A DNA stretch of 64,000 nt from Prauserella rugosa (GCF_000719975.1 NZ_JOIJ01000001.1:124001-188000), one strand, 5' to 3'; positions 36,761 to 45,506 are shown, counted from the first letter of the stretch. Notes: a model not told the origin generated them from the letters alone. Numbers and translations are program-made.

Positions 36761-38029
36761 TCAGTCCCCGGCCGGGGCCAGCACCTCGCGGCCGCCGAGG
36801 AACGGGCGCATCGCCTCGGGAACGCGCACCGACCCGTCGGCGAGCTGGTGGTTCTCGAGGATCGCCACGAGCCAGCGCGTCGTGGCGAGCGTGCCGTTGA
36901 GGGTGGCCGCCGTCTGCGGCTTGCCGCCTGCGTCGCGGTACCGCACACCGAGCCTGCGCGCCTGGAACGTCGTGCAGTTCGACGTCGACGTGAGCTCGCG
37001 GTAGGCCTCCTGCGTCGGGATCCACGCCTCGCAGTCGTACTTGCGCGCGGCGCTCGTGCCGAGGTCGCCGGCAGCCGTGTCGATCACGCGGTACGGGACC
37101 TCGATCTTCGCGAGCATCTCCTCCTCGAACGCCAGCAGCTTCTCGTGCTCGGCCTCGGCGTCCTCGGGCTTGCAGAAGACGAACATCTCGATCTTGTCGA
37201 ACTGGTGCACGCGGATGATGCCGCGCGTGTCCTTGCCGTAGGAACCGGCTTCCCTGCGGAAACAGGTCGACCAGCCCGCGTACCGCTTCGAGCCCGCGTT
37301 CAGGTCGATGATCTCGTCGGAGTGGTAACCGGCGAGCGGGACCTCCGACGTCCCGACGAGGTACATGTCGTCCTCCTCGAGCCGGTAGATCTCCGACGAG
37401 TGGGCGCCGAGGAACCCGGTGCCCGCCATGACCTCGGGACGCACGAGCACCGGCGGGATCATCAGCTGGAACCCGGTCGCCCCCGCCTGCGCGGCCGCCA
37501 TGTTCAGCAGCGCCAGCTGCAGCTGCGCGCCCACACCGGTCAGGAAGTAGAACCGCGCGCCCGAGACCTTGGCGCCCCGTTCCATGTCGATCGCACCGAG
37601 GCGCTCGCCGATGTCGAGATGGTCGCGCGGGGTGAAGTCGAACTCGCGGGGCGTGCCGACGTGCTTGAGCACCTCGAAGTCGTCCTCGCCACCCGCGGGA
37701 ACCCCGTCCAGCACGATGTTGGGAACGGCGCGGTGGAGCTGCTCGAACTCGTCACCGGTCCGGACCTGTTCGGCCTCGGCGTCCTTGACCTTCGCCGCGA
37801 GTTCCTTGCCGCGCGCGAGCAGTGCCTCACGCTCGTCGCCGGAGGCCTTGCCGATCTGCTTGCCGAGTTGCTTCTGCTCGGCGCGCAGCTGGTCGGCGCT
37901 CGCGATCGCGGACCTGCGCTCGGCGTCGAGGGACAGCAACCGGTCCACGACGCTCTGGTCTTCGCCGCGGGCGCGCTGCGAGGCACGCACCACATCCGGG
38001 TCTTCGCGCAGAGTCCTGAGGTCAATCAC
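36761..38029 (-). CDS. serS: Seryl-tRNA synthetase
   Basis: This 422-residue class II synthetase charges tRNA-Ser. The N-terminal antiparallel coiled-coil arm (about 30-100, [20 protein letters not shown]) binds the tRNA long variable arm. The catalytic core has motif 2 [19 protein letters not shown] with the catalytic Arg, and motif 3 [19 protein letters not shown] near the C terminus. Length and motifs are standard. GTG 38029 follows TACCCT by 7 nt with no ribosome binding site. Its neighbourhood (septum-formation protein, zincin, phosphatase, pheA) resembles the Rv3834c-Rv3838c order, with six genes and an array inserted here. Confidence 0.96.
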   Translation of the reverse strand: MIDLRTLREDPDVVRASQRARGEDQSVVDRLLSLDAERRSAIASADQLRAEQKQLGKQIGKASGDEREALLARGKELAAKVKDAEAEQVRTGDEFEQLHRAVPNIVLDGVPAGGEDDFEVLKHVGTPREFDFTPRDHLDIGERLGAIDMERGAKVSGARFYFLTGVGAQLQLALLNMAAAQAGATGFQLMIPPVLVRPEVMAGTGFLGAHSSEIYRLEEDDMYLVGTSEVPLAGYHSDEIIDLNAGSKRYAGWSTCFRREAGSYGKDTRGIIRVHQFDKIEMFVFCKPEDAEAEHEKLLAFEEEMLAKIEVPYRVIDTAAGDLGTSAARKYDCEAWIPTQEAYRELTSTSNCTTFQARRLGVRYRDAGGKPQTAATLNGTLATTRWLVAILENHQLADGSVRVPEAMRPFLGGREVLAPAGD

Positions 38030-38042
38030 GTCCCTGAGGGTA
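38030..38042 (-). promoter_or_regulatory. Candidate leaderless promoter -10 box for serS
   Basis: On the minus strand TACCCT (38042-38037) is followed by exactly 7 nt and the GTG at 38029, the same hexamer and spacing as dprE1. Confidence 0.55.
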
Positions 38043-38127
38043 GACGGCCCTTCCGGCGACGCTCCGCCGAGGCACGGCCCCGAGCGGCGACCGCGTCACC
38101 ACTCGGGAACACCCGCACCCGCAACCC

Positions 38128-38239
38128 GCAACACGCGCTCCTGGGAGCGCAACACGCGACCCTGGGAGCGCAACACGGCCCCTTGGGAGCGCAACACGGG
38201 TTCCCGAGGGCGCAACACGGGGCCCGCGACCCGCAACAC
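38128..38239 (-). repeat. 21-bp repeat array A, six units with core GTGTTGC
   Basis: On the minus strand, GTGTTGC cores lie at 38239-38233, 38218-38212, 38197-38191, 38176-38170, 38155-38149 and 38134-38128, a strict 21-bp period. The 14-nt remainder of each unit is GC-rich and often internally symmetric, for example GCTCCCAGGAGC. The first core begins 8 nt after the stop codon of the haloalkane dehalogenase gene, in the sense orientation. The same design occurs at 59628-59739. Confidence 0.92.
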
Positions 38240-38247
38240 GGGTGTTC

Positions 38248-39153
38248 TTACAGGGAGCGGGTGAACGTTGCGATCTCCGTGGCCAGTTGCTCGGCGCCGT
38301 CCTCCTGGAGGAAGTGGCCGGCACCCGTGATCGTGGGGTGCTGCCGGCCCTCCGCACCGGGCAGGCGTTCCAGCACCGGGCGCATGCCCGCGGTGATCGG
38401 ATCGCCGTCGGAGAAGGCGACCAGCATCGGGATGGTCAGCTTGCCCAGGGTCGCCCGCGCCGCGCGGTTGGCCTCCGTCGCCGGGTCGTCCGGGGTCGTC
38501 GGCACGAGACCGGGCATCGCGCGCGGACCGGCCTTGTACATCTCGTTGGGGAACGGCGCGTCGTAGGCCTCGCGCTCCCCCTCGCTCAACGTGGTGCGGC
38601 AACCGGACTGGACGAACCGCGCGATGTCGAGCACCTGCGCGTTCTGCACGGCGTCGTGGAACGACCACCACACGTCCGGCATGCCCTCGTCGCCGGTCGG
38701 CAGGCCCGTGTTGGCCGGCACGACGCCCGCGAACCGGTCCGGATGCTCGGCCACGAGCCGCAGCCCGAGGAGACCGCCCCAGTCCTGCCCGACCATCGTG
38801 ACGTCGCGCAGCTCGAGCGCGTCGAACGCGAACGCGCGCATCCACTCGACGTGGGCGGCGTACGTGTGGTCGGCGACGTCGGCCGGCTTGTCCGACCTGC
38901 CGAAGCCGACCAGGTCGGGAGCGATCGCACGAATCCCCGCGTCCGCCAGCACCGGCAGCATCTTGCGATACAGGTACGACCAGCTCGGCTCGCCGTGCAG
39001 GAGCAGCACCACCGGCCCGTCGGCGGGACCGACCTCGACGTAGCCGATCCGGATGATGCCGTCCTCCGGACTGTCGATCTCCGCGTAACGCTGGGGGACG
39101 TCGAAGCCGGGAAGGTTCTCGAAACGATCTTCTGGAGTCCGCAGTAGCCGCAC
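38248..39153 (-). CDS. Haloalkane dehalogenase-like alpha/beta hydrolase
   Basis: This 301-residue alpha/beta hydrolase has the haloalkane dehalogenase subfamily I signature. The nucleophile elbow is MVGQDWGG with Asp124 as nucleophile and Trp125 as a halide-stabilising residue. HGEPSWSYLYRKM (53-65) supplies the oxyanion hole, MPDVWWSFHD the second halide Trp in the cap, AFSDGDP the acid, and GAGHFLQEDG the catalytic His. The enzyme class hydrolyses carbon-halogen bonds in alkyl halides, but the natural substrates of actinobacterial members are mostly unknown. GTG 39153 starts 16 bp after the DUF350 gene. Array A begins 8 nt after its TAA stop. Confidence 0.85.
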   Translation of the reverse strand: MRLLRTPEDRFENLPGFDVPQRYAEIDSPEDGIIRIGYVEVGPADGPVVLLLHGEPSWSYLYRKMLPVLADAGIRAIAPDLVGFGRSDKPADVADHTYAAHVEWMRAFAFDALELRDVTMVGQDWGGLLGLRLVAEHPDRFAGVVPANTGLPTGDEGMPDVWWSFHDAVQNAQVLDIARFVQSGCRTTLSEGEREAYDAPFPNEMYKAGPRAMPGLVPTTPDDPATEANRAARATLGKLTIPMLVAFSDGDPITAGMRPVLERLPGAEGRQHPTITGAGHFLQEDGAEQLATEIATFTRSL

Positions 39154-39165
39154 GCGGCCACCGTA
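39154..39165 (-). promoter_or_regulatory. Possible leaderless promoter -10 box for the dehalogenase gene
   Basis: On the minus strand TACGGT (39165-39160) is followed by 6 nt and the GTG at 39153. The box is within the 16-bp gap after the DUF350 stop, so the gene may be either leaderless or read through from upstream. AGGGGA 12 nt upstream could also serve as a distant ribosome binding site. Confidence 0.3.
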
Positions 39166-39169
39166 TCCC

Positions 39170-39616
39170 CTACGAGATGGCGACGGCCACCACGAGACCG
39201 AGCGCCAGATGCGCCGATGCCACGACCAGGCTCGCTGGAGCGAACTTCTCGCTCTCGATCGTCGAGCGCACGTCGATCCGCGTGGCGAACTCCAGCGCCC
39301 GCACGGCCGCGACCTGCACGACGATGCCCGCGAAGCCGAACACCAGCGACGTGATCAGTCCCTCGGCCAGGTCGCCGGTCGAGGCCCAGATCGCCACGAC
39401 GACGATGAACGCCATCGACAGCAGCCCGGACGAGGTGATGATCACGGCGTTCGGAAGACCGCGGCGCACGAGTTCGGACAGCTTGCCCGGCGTGGTGAAG
39501 TCGATCGCGTAGAAGCCCGCGAACATCAGCAACAGGCCGACGATCGCGTACAGCGCGATCGCGCCGATCCCCCAGGCGAGCTGGCCGCCGAAGTCCTCAG
39601 GCAGAGCGAGAAGCAC
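39170..39616 (-). CDS. DUF350 (YjfL-like) membrane protein
   Basis: This 148-residue inner membrane protein has four hydrophobic helices (about 13-37, 56-78, 84-104, 125-147) in the DUF350 pattern, with the loop YAIDFTTPGKLSELVRRGLPN between helices 1 and 2. In E. coli the DUF350 protein YjfL is encoded next to YjfC and YjfM, homologues of the two genes upstream here, so the three probably act together. GTG 39616 follows AAGGAGA. The molecular role of the family is not established. Confidence 0.82.
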   Translation of the reverse strand: MLLALPEDFGGQLAWGIGAIALYAIVGLLLMFAGFYAIDFTTPGKLSELVRRGLPNAVIITSSGLLSMAFIVVVAIWASTGDLAEGLITSLVFGFAGIVVQVAAVRALEFATRIDVRSTIESEKFAPASLVVASAHLALGLVVAVAIS

Positions 39617-39686
39617 GTCGGTGTCTCCTTCAGTCGTTCGTCAGTCGGTTCGGAAGGGGTGGAACGGGAAACCGCCGGCGCGCGGT

Positions 39687-40850
39687 CTACTCCGGAATGC
39701 GGTGCGGGACGAAGGCGGCGCCGTCATCGGTGACGAGCCCCGCCGTTTCGCGGATGCCCAGGCCCGCGGCGTTGTCGCCGACGATCCACGCACCCAGTGC
39801 GGGCCGGAAGCCGTCGAACTCGGGCAGTGGGTCGAACGCCTGGTACGTGTAGCCCTCCCGGCCGTAGACACCACCGGTCTCGGTCTCGTACCCGGGCGCG
39901 ACGATCTGCACGTTCGCGCCCTCCCTGCCAAGCTTCGGCTTGCGCACGTACTCGGTGAGCAGTCCTGGCTGGTCGTTGAAGGCGGGCAGCAGGTTCGGAT
40001 GCCCGGGGTAGTTCTCCCACAGGATGCCGAGCAGGGCCTTGTTGGACAGCAGCATCTTCCACTGGGGTTCGACCCACAGCGTCTGCGGCGAGGACTCGGC
40101 GGCGTACCGGCCGAACTCCTCCTCGATGACCCACTCCCACGGGTAGTTCTTCACGACCGTCGACATCGGCGCCTCTTCGAGGTCGACGAACCGCTTGAGC
40201 ACCGGGTCCCAGCCGATCTCCTCGATCACGAGCGCCACGGTGTCGAGCCCGGCCTCGGCCGCCGTCTCCTGCAGGTAGGTGGTGGTGATGTGGTCCTCGC
40301 CGCTGGTGTCGGCGGCCGACCACGTGAAGTGCACCTCCTTCGACGGCAACAGCCCGCCGATGTGCTGCCAGCGCTCGACGAGCTGTTCGTGCAGCGAGTT
40401 CCACTGGTCGTCGTCGGGGAACACCGTCGTCTTCCAGTGCCACTGCAGGATCGCCGCCTCGAGCAGCGAACTCGGCGTGTCGGCGTTGTACTCGAGCAGC
40501 TTGGCGGGCCCGCGGCCGTCGTAGCGCAGGTCGAACCGGCCGTACAGGTGCGGATCACGCCGTTTCCACGACTCGGCGATGTGCGGCCACACCCACTCGG
40601 GCAGGCCGAACTCGGCGTAGCGCTCGGCGGTGATCACGTGGTCGACCGCTTCCAGGCACATGGAGTGCAGCAGTTCGACGTCGGCCTCGAGGGCCAGCAC
40701 CTCGTCCATGGGGATGACGTAGTGCACCGACTCGTCCCAGTACGGACGCGCCTTGCCGTCGCCGTAGCGGGCGGGGGTGCCGAAGACGAGACCCTGCTCT
40801 TCGACGGTGCGCTGCCAGTCGGGGCGCGGCGCACTGGTGGATCGCTGCAC
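39687..40850 (-). CDS. Glutathionylspermidine synthase-like ATP-grasp protein (YjfC/YgiC type)
   Basis: This 387-residue protein belongs to the glutathionylspermidine synthase preATP-grasp family. Recognisable blocks are RFDLRYDGRGPAKLLEYNADTPSSLLEAA, LEEAPMSTVVKNYPWEWVIEEEFG, and a C-terminal ATP-grasp region ending NAAGLGIRETAGLVTDDGAAFVPH. The N-terminal amidase of true bifunctional GspS is absent, as in YgiC/YjfC. The likely chemistry is ATP-dependent amide bond formation on an unknown carboxylate; actinobacteria generally lack glutathione, so glutathionylspermidine is unlikely. GTG 40850 lies 4 bp after the YgiB-like gene, which implies an operon. Confidence 0.86.
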   Translation of the reverse strand: MQRSTSAPRPDWQRTVEEQGLVFGTPARYGDGKARPYWDESVHYVIPMDEVLALEADVELLHSMCLEAVDHVITAERYAEFGLPEWVWPHIAESWKRRDPHLYGRFDLRYDGRGPAKLLEYNADTPSSLLEAAILQWHWKTTVFPDDDQWNSLHEQLVERWQHIGGLLPSKEVHFTWSAADTSGEDHITTTYLQETAAEAGLDTVALVIEEIGWDPVLKRFVDLEEAPMSTVVKNYPWEWVIEEEFGRYAAESSPQTLWVEPQWKMLLSNKALLGILWENYPGHPNLLPAFNDQPGLLTEYVRKPKLGREGANVQIVAPGYETETGGVYGREGYTYQAFDPLPEFDGFRPALGAWIVGDNAAGLGIRETAGLVTDDGAAFVPHRIPE

Positions 40851-40854
40851 GGGT

Positions 40855-41472
40855 TCAGGCTCCGCTCTTGCCGAAGCTGCCGCCGCTGACGCCGAATCCG
40901 CCGCGCTGCACGGTCTTGCCGGACTTGGTCGTGATGTTCGCCCCGTCGGGCTTGGTGAACGAGCCGCCCTGCACCTTCTGGCCAGGGACGCCGGTGCCGC
41001 CGTAGTTGTAGCGGTACTGCTGGAAGCCGCCGCCCGGCATCGGGAGGAACACGAACCCGCCCGCGCCGGGATATCCACCGTGCTGCTGGGCGTACTCGGG
41101 GTCGCAGTACTCGTCGTTCTCGACGACCGTGCCATCGGCCGTGGTGCAGGTGGCCGTGACCTCCTCCGGCTTGGCGACGAGGTACCAGCCCGCGACGAGC
41201 CCCACCAGTCCGAGACCGACACCGGCGCCGATGAACACCTTGCGCCTGCTGTCGGACTTCTGCTCCGCGGCGATCCTGGCCCGTTCGGCCTGCTCCGCAC
41301 GTTCGCGCTCCTCGGCGAGCGCCTGCTGGCGGGCGCGCTGCTCGGCGAGCGTCGGCTCCCTCGGGGTCGTCGACGAGGGGTCCTGGAACCGCATCGTGCC
41401 CTGGTTCGGGTTCGGCGGCTCGCCCTGCCCGGAGCCGGAGGAACCGCCGGCCGTGTTGTTCTCGTCGCTCAT
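40855..41472 (-). CDS. YgiB/YjfM-like (DUF1190) single-pass membrane protein
   Basis: This 205-residue protein has a polar N terminus with a charged coiled-coil stretch (EQRARQQALAEERERAEQAE) at about 44-75, one membrane helix (KVFIGAGVGLGLVGLVAGWY) and an extracytoplasmic domain with a Cys pair (TCTTADGTVVENDEYCD). The C terminus is Gly/Tyr-rich and ends TVQRGGFGVSGGSFGKSGA, closely resembling the ending of YgiB-type DUF1190 proteins. It leads the operon with the YgiC-like and YjfL-like genes. ATG 41472 has GGAG 9 nt upstream. Function unknown; surface or envelope association is likely. Confidence 0.74.
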   Translation of the reverse strand: MSDENNTAGGSSGSGQGEPPNPNQGTMRFQDPSSTTPREPTLAEQRARQQALAEERERAEQAERARIAAEQKSDSRRKVFIGAGVGLGLVGLVAGWYLVAKPEEVTATCTTADGTVVENDEYCDPEYAQQHGGYPGAGGFVFLPMPGGGFQQYRYNYGGTGVPGQKVQGGSFTKPDGANITTKSGKTVQRGGFGVSGGSFGKSGA

Positions 41473-41583
41473 CCTGGAAGGCTCCACACGTTGAACCCCC
41501 GTCACTCACACGGGGTTGACCCAACCCTATCGACTCGCGCGCGCGAGGTTGTCACGAGCGCGCATCAGGCATCATGAGAGTTG

Positions 41584-42819
41584 ATGTCCGAAGAGCCTCG
41601 CCGGTTCCCACCTGGCCGGTCACCCGAAGAACGCCCGGCCCGACGAAAGTCGGCACGGCGCACCCGCGTACTCGTCGCGGGCGTGTTCGTGGGCGCCCTC
41701 GCGGCCATGTCCCTGTCGTGGTTGCTCGGGTGGGGCTTCGAAACGGAGGAGGAGCGCACGCAGGCGCGCGCCGAGGCAGCCGCCGCGGCGCGGTACGAGG
41801 CGTTCAGCTCACCTCCCGGCACGTGCCTGACGTGGCAGGCCGCCGACGCCGCCGACATCCGCACCGTCGACTGCACCGAACCGCACCTGTTCGAGGTGAT
41901 CGACGCGGTCGACATCTCCGACCAGTACCCGCGCGGCGCGCAGCGCCCCGACGACGAAACGTGGCGCACCATGACGATGCAGCGCTGCGGCCAGTCGGCA
42001 CGCGAGTACCTCGACGGCCCGCTCGACCCCGAGGGCAAGCTGAGCATCGGCGTGCTGCAACCGGACGACCACCAGTGGCAGCAGGGCGACCGGCGGCTGC
42101 ACTGCGGTCTGCAGCGCACCGCGGCCGACGGCTCGCTGCAGGCGCTCGACCAGCCCGTGCGCGAGGTCGACCAGTCGGACGTCTGGGCCGAGGGCACCTG
42201 CCTCGGCATCGCCGACAAGTCCCCGACCGGCCCCGTCGACTGCGCCGAGGAGCACTCCTACGAGATGATCGCGGTCGTCGACCTGGGCAAGGAGTTCGAG
42301 GCGTTCCCCTCGCCCAAGCAGCAGAACGAGTTCCTCGACAAGCGGTGCAACCGCCTCGTCCGCGACTACGCCGGGGACACCGACCTGCGCAAGCAGGGGT
42401 TGATCACCACGTGGGACAACCGCACCAAGGAGAGCTGGCAGGCCGGTTCGAAGCTCGTCAACTGCAAGGTCGGCGCGCTGTTGAAGGACAACAGCGGCCT
42501 CGCGCCCGTGCGCGGCAGCGTGTCCAAGGACGCCGAAGGCAAGCCCCAGACCGGCGGTGAAGGCTCCTCCGACGGCAGCGACAAGGGCGGCACCGAAGGC
42601 GGCAGCAACAACGGCGACGGCGGCAACAACGGCGACGGCGGAAACAGCGGCGGCAACGGCAACGGCAACGGTGGCAACAGCGGCGAGGGCGGCAAAGGTG
42701 GCAACAGCGGTGACGGTGGCGCCGACGGGGACGAAGGCGGCGCGGACGGAGCGGACGGTGACGACACCGATGGCGGCCTGATCCCCGAGCCGGGCGACAT
42801 CACCGGGAACGGAGGCTGA
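41584..42819 (+). CDS. Septum formation family membrane protein
   Basis: This 411-residue protein has a short basic cytoplasmic N terminus, one membrane helix (about 31-49), and an extracytoplasmic domain with two Septum_form-like repeats, each with Cys pairs (PGTCLTWQ/TVDCTEPHLFEV and EGTCLGIA/PVDCAEEHSYEM). Residues about 322-411 are a Gly/Asn/Asp/Ser-rich low-complexity tail. It resembles Rv3835, which also lies beside serS and a zincin gene. The family name comes from its link to septation in actinobacteria; the mechanism is not known. ATG 41584 has GAGAG just upstream. The zincin gene begins 3 bp after its stop. Confidence 0.83.
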   Translation: MSEEPRRFPPGRSPEERPARRKSARRTRVLVAGVFVGALAAMSLSWLLGWGFETEEERTQARAEAAAAARYEAFSSPPGTCLTWQAADAADIRTVDCTEPHLFEVIDAVDISDQYPRGAQRPDDETWRTMTMQRCGQSAREYLDGPLDPEGKLSIGVLQPDDHQWQQGDRRLHCGLQRTAADGSLQALDQPVREVDQSDVWAEGTCLGIADKSPTGPVDCAEEHSYEMIAVVDLGKEFEAFPSPKQQNEFLDKRCNRLVRDYAGDTDLRKQGLITTWDNRTKESWQAGSKLVNCKVGALLKDNSGLAPVRGSVSKDAEGKPQTGGEGSSDGSDKGGTEGGSNNGDGGNNGDGGNSGGNGNGNGGNSGEGGKGGNSGDGGADGDEGGADGADGDDTDGGLIPEPGDITGNGG

Positions 42820-42822
42820 CGG

Positions 42823-43173
42823 GTGGCGGTCGACATGTCGCTGCCGCGATTCGAGGAACTCGTCTCGTCGGCGCTCGACCAGCTGCCGGCCGAGTTCGCC
42901 AAGGCGATGGACAACGTCGTGGTGCTCGTCGAGGAACACGACGAGCACGAGCCCGACATCCTGGGCCTGTACCACGGCGTGGCCCTGACCGACCGTGGTC
43001 ACGACTACGGCGGAGTGCTGCCGGACCGGATCTCGATCTACCGGCAGCCGATCCTCGCGATGTGCGATTCGGAGGACGACGTCGTCGAGGAAGTAAAGAT
43101 CACCGTCGTGCACGAGATCGCCCACCACTTCGGCATCGACGACGCCCGCCTGCACGAACTCGGCTGGGGCTGA
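42823..43173 (+). CDS. Zincin-like metallopeptidase (PF06262 family)
   Basis: This 116-residue protein has the metzincin-like motif HEIAHHFGIDD (residues about 98-108), where the two His of HExxH and a third residue bind zinc. Before it are DNVVVLVEEHDE, LGLYHGV and LPDRISIYRQPI, the usual blocks of this small family (Rv3836-like). GTG 42823 has GGAGG 7 nt upstream, inside the end of the septum-formation gene, so the two are cotranscribed. The substrate is unknown, and it is not clear that the protein is an active peptidase. Confidence 0.87.
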   Translation: MAVDMSLPRFEELVSSALDQLPAEFAKAMDNVVVLVEEHDEHEPDILGLYHGVALTDRGHDYGGVLPDRISIYRQPILAMCDSEDDVVEEVKITVVHEIAHHFGIDDARLHELGWG

Positions 43174-43214
43174 GAATTGGGGCTGAGAGCTGGGGCTGCG
43201 AGTCGGGCCTGACG
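43163..43214. repeat. Tandem repeat, 4 x 13 bp, overlapping the zincin stop codon
   Basis: Units 43163-43175, 43176-43188, 43189-43201 and 43202-43214 follow GCTGGGGCTGAGA with increasing divergence. The first unit carries the last codons and the TGA stop of the zincin gene. The array is thus a 3'-end expansion of coding sequence. Confidence 0.7.
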
Positions 43215-43359
43215 CTCGTGACACAGTGATCGCTTTGTCGACATCGGCTGTCGATGAGCTGTCCGGACCACGACCGAGGTCGGTAGTATCGGACAAAACA
43301 CTAGCCCGTTCGGGTCTTATTACTGGCGGCGAGCGTGCGGACACGCTCTGCTCTAATCG

Positions 43360-44613
43360 ATGGCGCACGACTCCTCGACCACCGCTTCGCCCGCGCGAAC
43401 CCGACGGGGACTGCCGTTGTTGCTCGGCGCCAACGCGGCCGCCAACCTGGGCGACGGCATCGCCAAGGTCGCCTTCCCGCTGCTGGCCGCGACCGTCACG
43501 CGCGACCCCGTACTGATCGCCGGGCTCTCGGCGGCCCAGTTCCTGCCCTGGCTGCTGCTGGCCGTCCTCGCCGGCGCACTGCTCGACCGCGTCGACCGCC
43601 GCAAGGCGATCGTGCTCGCCAACACCGCGCGAGCCGCGGCGATCGGCGGCATGGCGGTCCTCGTGCTGACCGGATCGGCGTCGATCTGGATGGTCTACGT
43701 CGGCGCGCTGGTCGTCGGCGTGGCCGAGGTCGTCGCCGACAGCGCGGCCAACGTGCTCGTCCCCTCGGTGGTCGACCGGAGCGGACTGTCGAGCGCCAGC
43801 AGCAAGCTGCAGGCCACCGAGATCGTCGGCCAGACATTCGCGGGCGGACCGCTCGGCAGCCTCACGTTCGCGGTGTTCGCCGCGTTCCCGTTCCTGCTGA
43901 CGTCGGCGTCGTTCTCGATCGGCGCGGCACTGATGGTGGCGCTCGCGGGCAGTTTCCGTCCCGAACGCCCTGCCTCGGACGAACGGCCGAACGCGACGCT
44001 GCGCACCGACCTCGTCGACGGCATGCGGTGGCTGTTCGCCAACCCGACCATGTGGCGGCTCGTGATCGCGGCGGGCGGGCTCGCGCTCACCTCCGAACTC
44101 GCGCAGGCCCAGCTCGTGTTGTACGCGCTGGAGGACCTCGAACTGACCGAGGCCGCGTTCGGCGTGTTCGGGCTCGTCGGCGGAGTCGGCGGACTGGCGG
44201 GCGCAGCCGTGGCCTCCCGCCTGGTCGACCGGTTCCGCGCGCGCTACGTCCTCGCCGGTGGGATGGGCACCAGCGGGGTGGCGTTCCTGGCCATGGGCGT
44301 GTCCGGCAATCCGGTCGTCTCCGCGGTGCTGTTCGGCGTGTTCGCCGCCGCCGTGGTCGTGGCCAACGTGCTGTTCGCGACCGTCCGCTACCGCCTCGTG
44401 CCCGAGGAACTGCTCGGCCGGGTCCTCGGCGTCTGGCGGACGGTGGTGTGGGGCATGCTTCCCGTCGGCGCCCTGCTCGGCGGCTGGTTGACCACCCTGC
44501 TGGGCACGACGAGCGCGACCTTCGCCTTCTCCGGTGCGTGCCAGGTGGCACTGGCGGTGGTCGCGCTCGTCGCGGCGGCGTCGCTGGCCCGCAGGCTGGC
44601 GAAGCAGGCGTGA
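43360..44613 (+). CDS. MFS transporter (DHA3-type drug or siderophore exporter family)
   Basis: This 417-residue protein has 12 predicted membrane helices. The loop between helices 2 and 3 reads LLDRVDRRKAIVLANTARA, the MFS signature motif in the form typical of 12-helix DHA3 exporters. NLGDGIAKVAFPLLAATVT marks helix 1, and RLVPEELLGRVLGVWRTVVWGMLPVGALLGG the second half. Members export drugs, macrolides or siderophores; the cargo is not predictable here. It ends 10 bp before the convergent DUF4232 lipoprotein gene. No clear ribosome binding site precedes ATG 43360. Confidence 0.87.
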   Translation: MAHDSSTTASPARTRRGLPLLLGANAAANLGDGIAKVAFPLLAATVTRDPVLIAGLSAAQFLPWLLLAVLAGALLDRVDRRKAIVLANTARAAAIGGMAVLVLTGSASIWMVYVGALVVGVAEVVADSAANVLVPSVVDRSGLSSASSKLQATEIVGQTFAGGPLGSLTFAVFAAFPFLLTSASFSIGAALMVALAGSFRPERPASDERPNATLRTDLVDGMRWLFANPTMWRLVIAAGGLALTSELAQAQLVLYALEDLELTEAAFGVFGLVGGVGGLAGAAVASRLVDRFRARYVLAGGMGTSGVAFLAMGVSGNPVVSAVLFGVFAAAVVVANVLFATVRYRLVPEELLGRVLGVWRTVVWGMLPVGALLGGWLTTLLGTTSATFAFSGACQVALAVVALVAAASLARRLAKQA

Positions 44614-44623
44614 GCCGGCCTCG

Positions 44624-45349
44624 TCAGCGTCCCGGCTGGATGGTGGCCACGGTCAACTGCTGACCCTCCGGGTTCGCCGCACAGCCCGTGCCCTCGGCAG
44701 GCACGAACATCGAGTTGGTCTCCTGAGGCGGATAGACCCGAAGTCCGCGCACCGGGGTCGGCTTGCAGTCGGCCGGGTCGTAGTTCTGCACGCGCACGAA
44801 CCCGACGGGCGCGTGCGCGACCTGGCCCGGTTGCACCGTCACGGGCTCACCCTTGCCGCCCGTGCGGTACGCGGCTGGGCCCACCTGGTGCCCGTCGTCG
44901 CCCGCGACGTACGAGACGCCGGGGAATCCGTGCAGCACGCACGCCGAGTCGCTGACGTTCGTGAACCGCAGCGGACGGTACTGGGTGCCCGCGGTCCCCT
45001 CGCCGCGGCCGAGCGACAGTTCGAGGTCGGCCGCCCGGCACAGGTCCGTCTTCCCTGCGCCGCCGGAGCCGCTGCCCGAGCCGCCTTCGGACTGCTGGGG
45101 CGCCGGGACGGCTTGCTTGGGTGCGTCGCCTGCACCGTCGCCCTTGCCGGGCGCGTTGCCCGACTCGGACTGCTCGGACTGCTGCCCGGACTGCTGCGAC
45201 GGAGCGGATGTCGTGGCGGGATCGGCATCGGGGTCGTTCTGAGCGGCGCCACTACTGGCGTCACCACAACCCGTGAGAATCATGGCCAGAATCGCCGTTC
45301 CCGCGACGGCGATCGATGTACGCGAAGCGGTTTCACCAATCTTGTTCAT
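44624..45349 (-). CDS. DUF4232 lipoprotein
   Basis: This 241-residue protein has a signal peptide ending in ILTGCG (lipobox Cys near residue 28), then a long Ser/Gln/Gly/Pro linker (29-100) and a DUF4232 domain. The domain shows CRAADLELSLGRGEG, FTNVSDSACVLHGFPGVSYV and a final NPEGQQLTVATIQPG, with conserved Cys positions. It would be anchored outside the membrane as a small beta-sandwich of unknown ligand. ATG 45349 has GGGAGG 6 nt upstream. It converges with the MFS gene and follows the phosphatase gene after a 157-bp gap. Confidence 0.87.
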   Translation of the reverse strand: MNKIGETASRTSIAVAGTAILAMILTGCGDASSGAAQNDPDADPATTSAPSQQSGQQSEQSESGNAPGKGDGAGDAPKQAVPAPQQSEGGSGSGSGGAGKTDLCRAADLELSLGRGEGTAGTQYRPLRFTNVSDSACVLHGFPGVSYVAGDDGHQVGPAAYRTGGKGEPVTVQPGQVAHAPVGFVRVQNYDPADCKPTPVRGLRVYPPQETNSMFVPAEGTGCAANPEGQQLTVATIQPGR

Positions 45350-45506
45350 CACGCGCCTCCCTTGCCGAATGTCGGCTACCCGGAAGACGTTGCGGACACG
45401 CGGCCGGTTGCGTGGACGTTGTCCGGAATAGGCCGATAGTGCGACAAAGATTGACCGTTCGGGTGCACGTCCGGCGGTGCCACCGAGAGACGTGCCTGGT
45501 TCGCCG

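Noticed and set aside
38128..38247. Possible CRISPR array
   Set aside because: The conserved core is only 7 bp and the period 21 bp, far shorter than any CRISPR repeat-spacer unit, and no cas genes are nearby.
42560..42790. Gly/Asn-rich repeat as a separate gene or PE_PGRS-like element
   Set aside because: It is in frame with and continues the septum-formation protein as a low-complexity tail.
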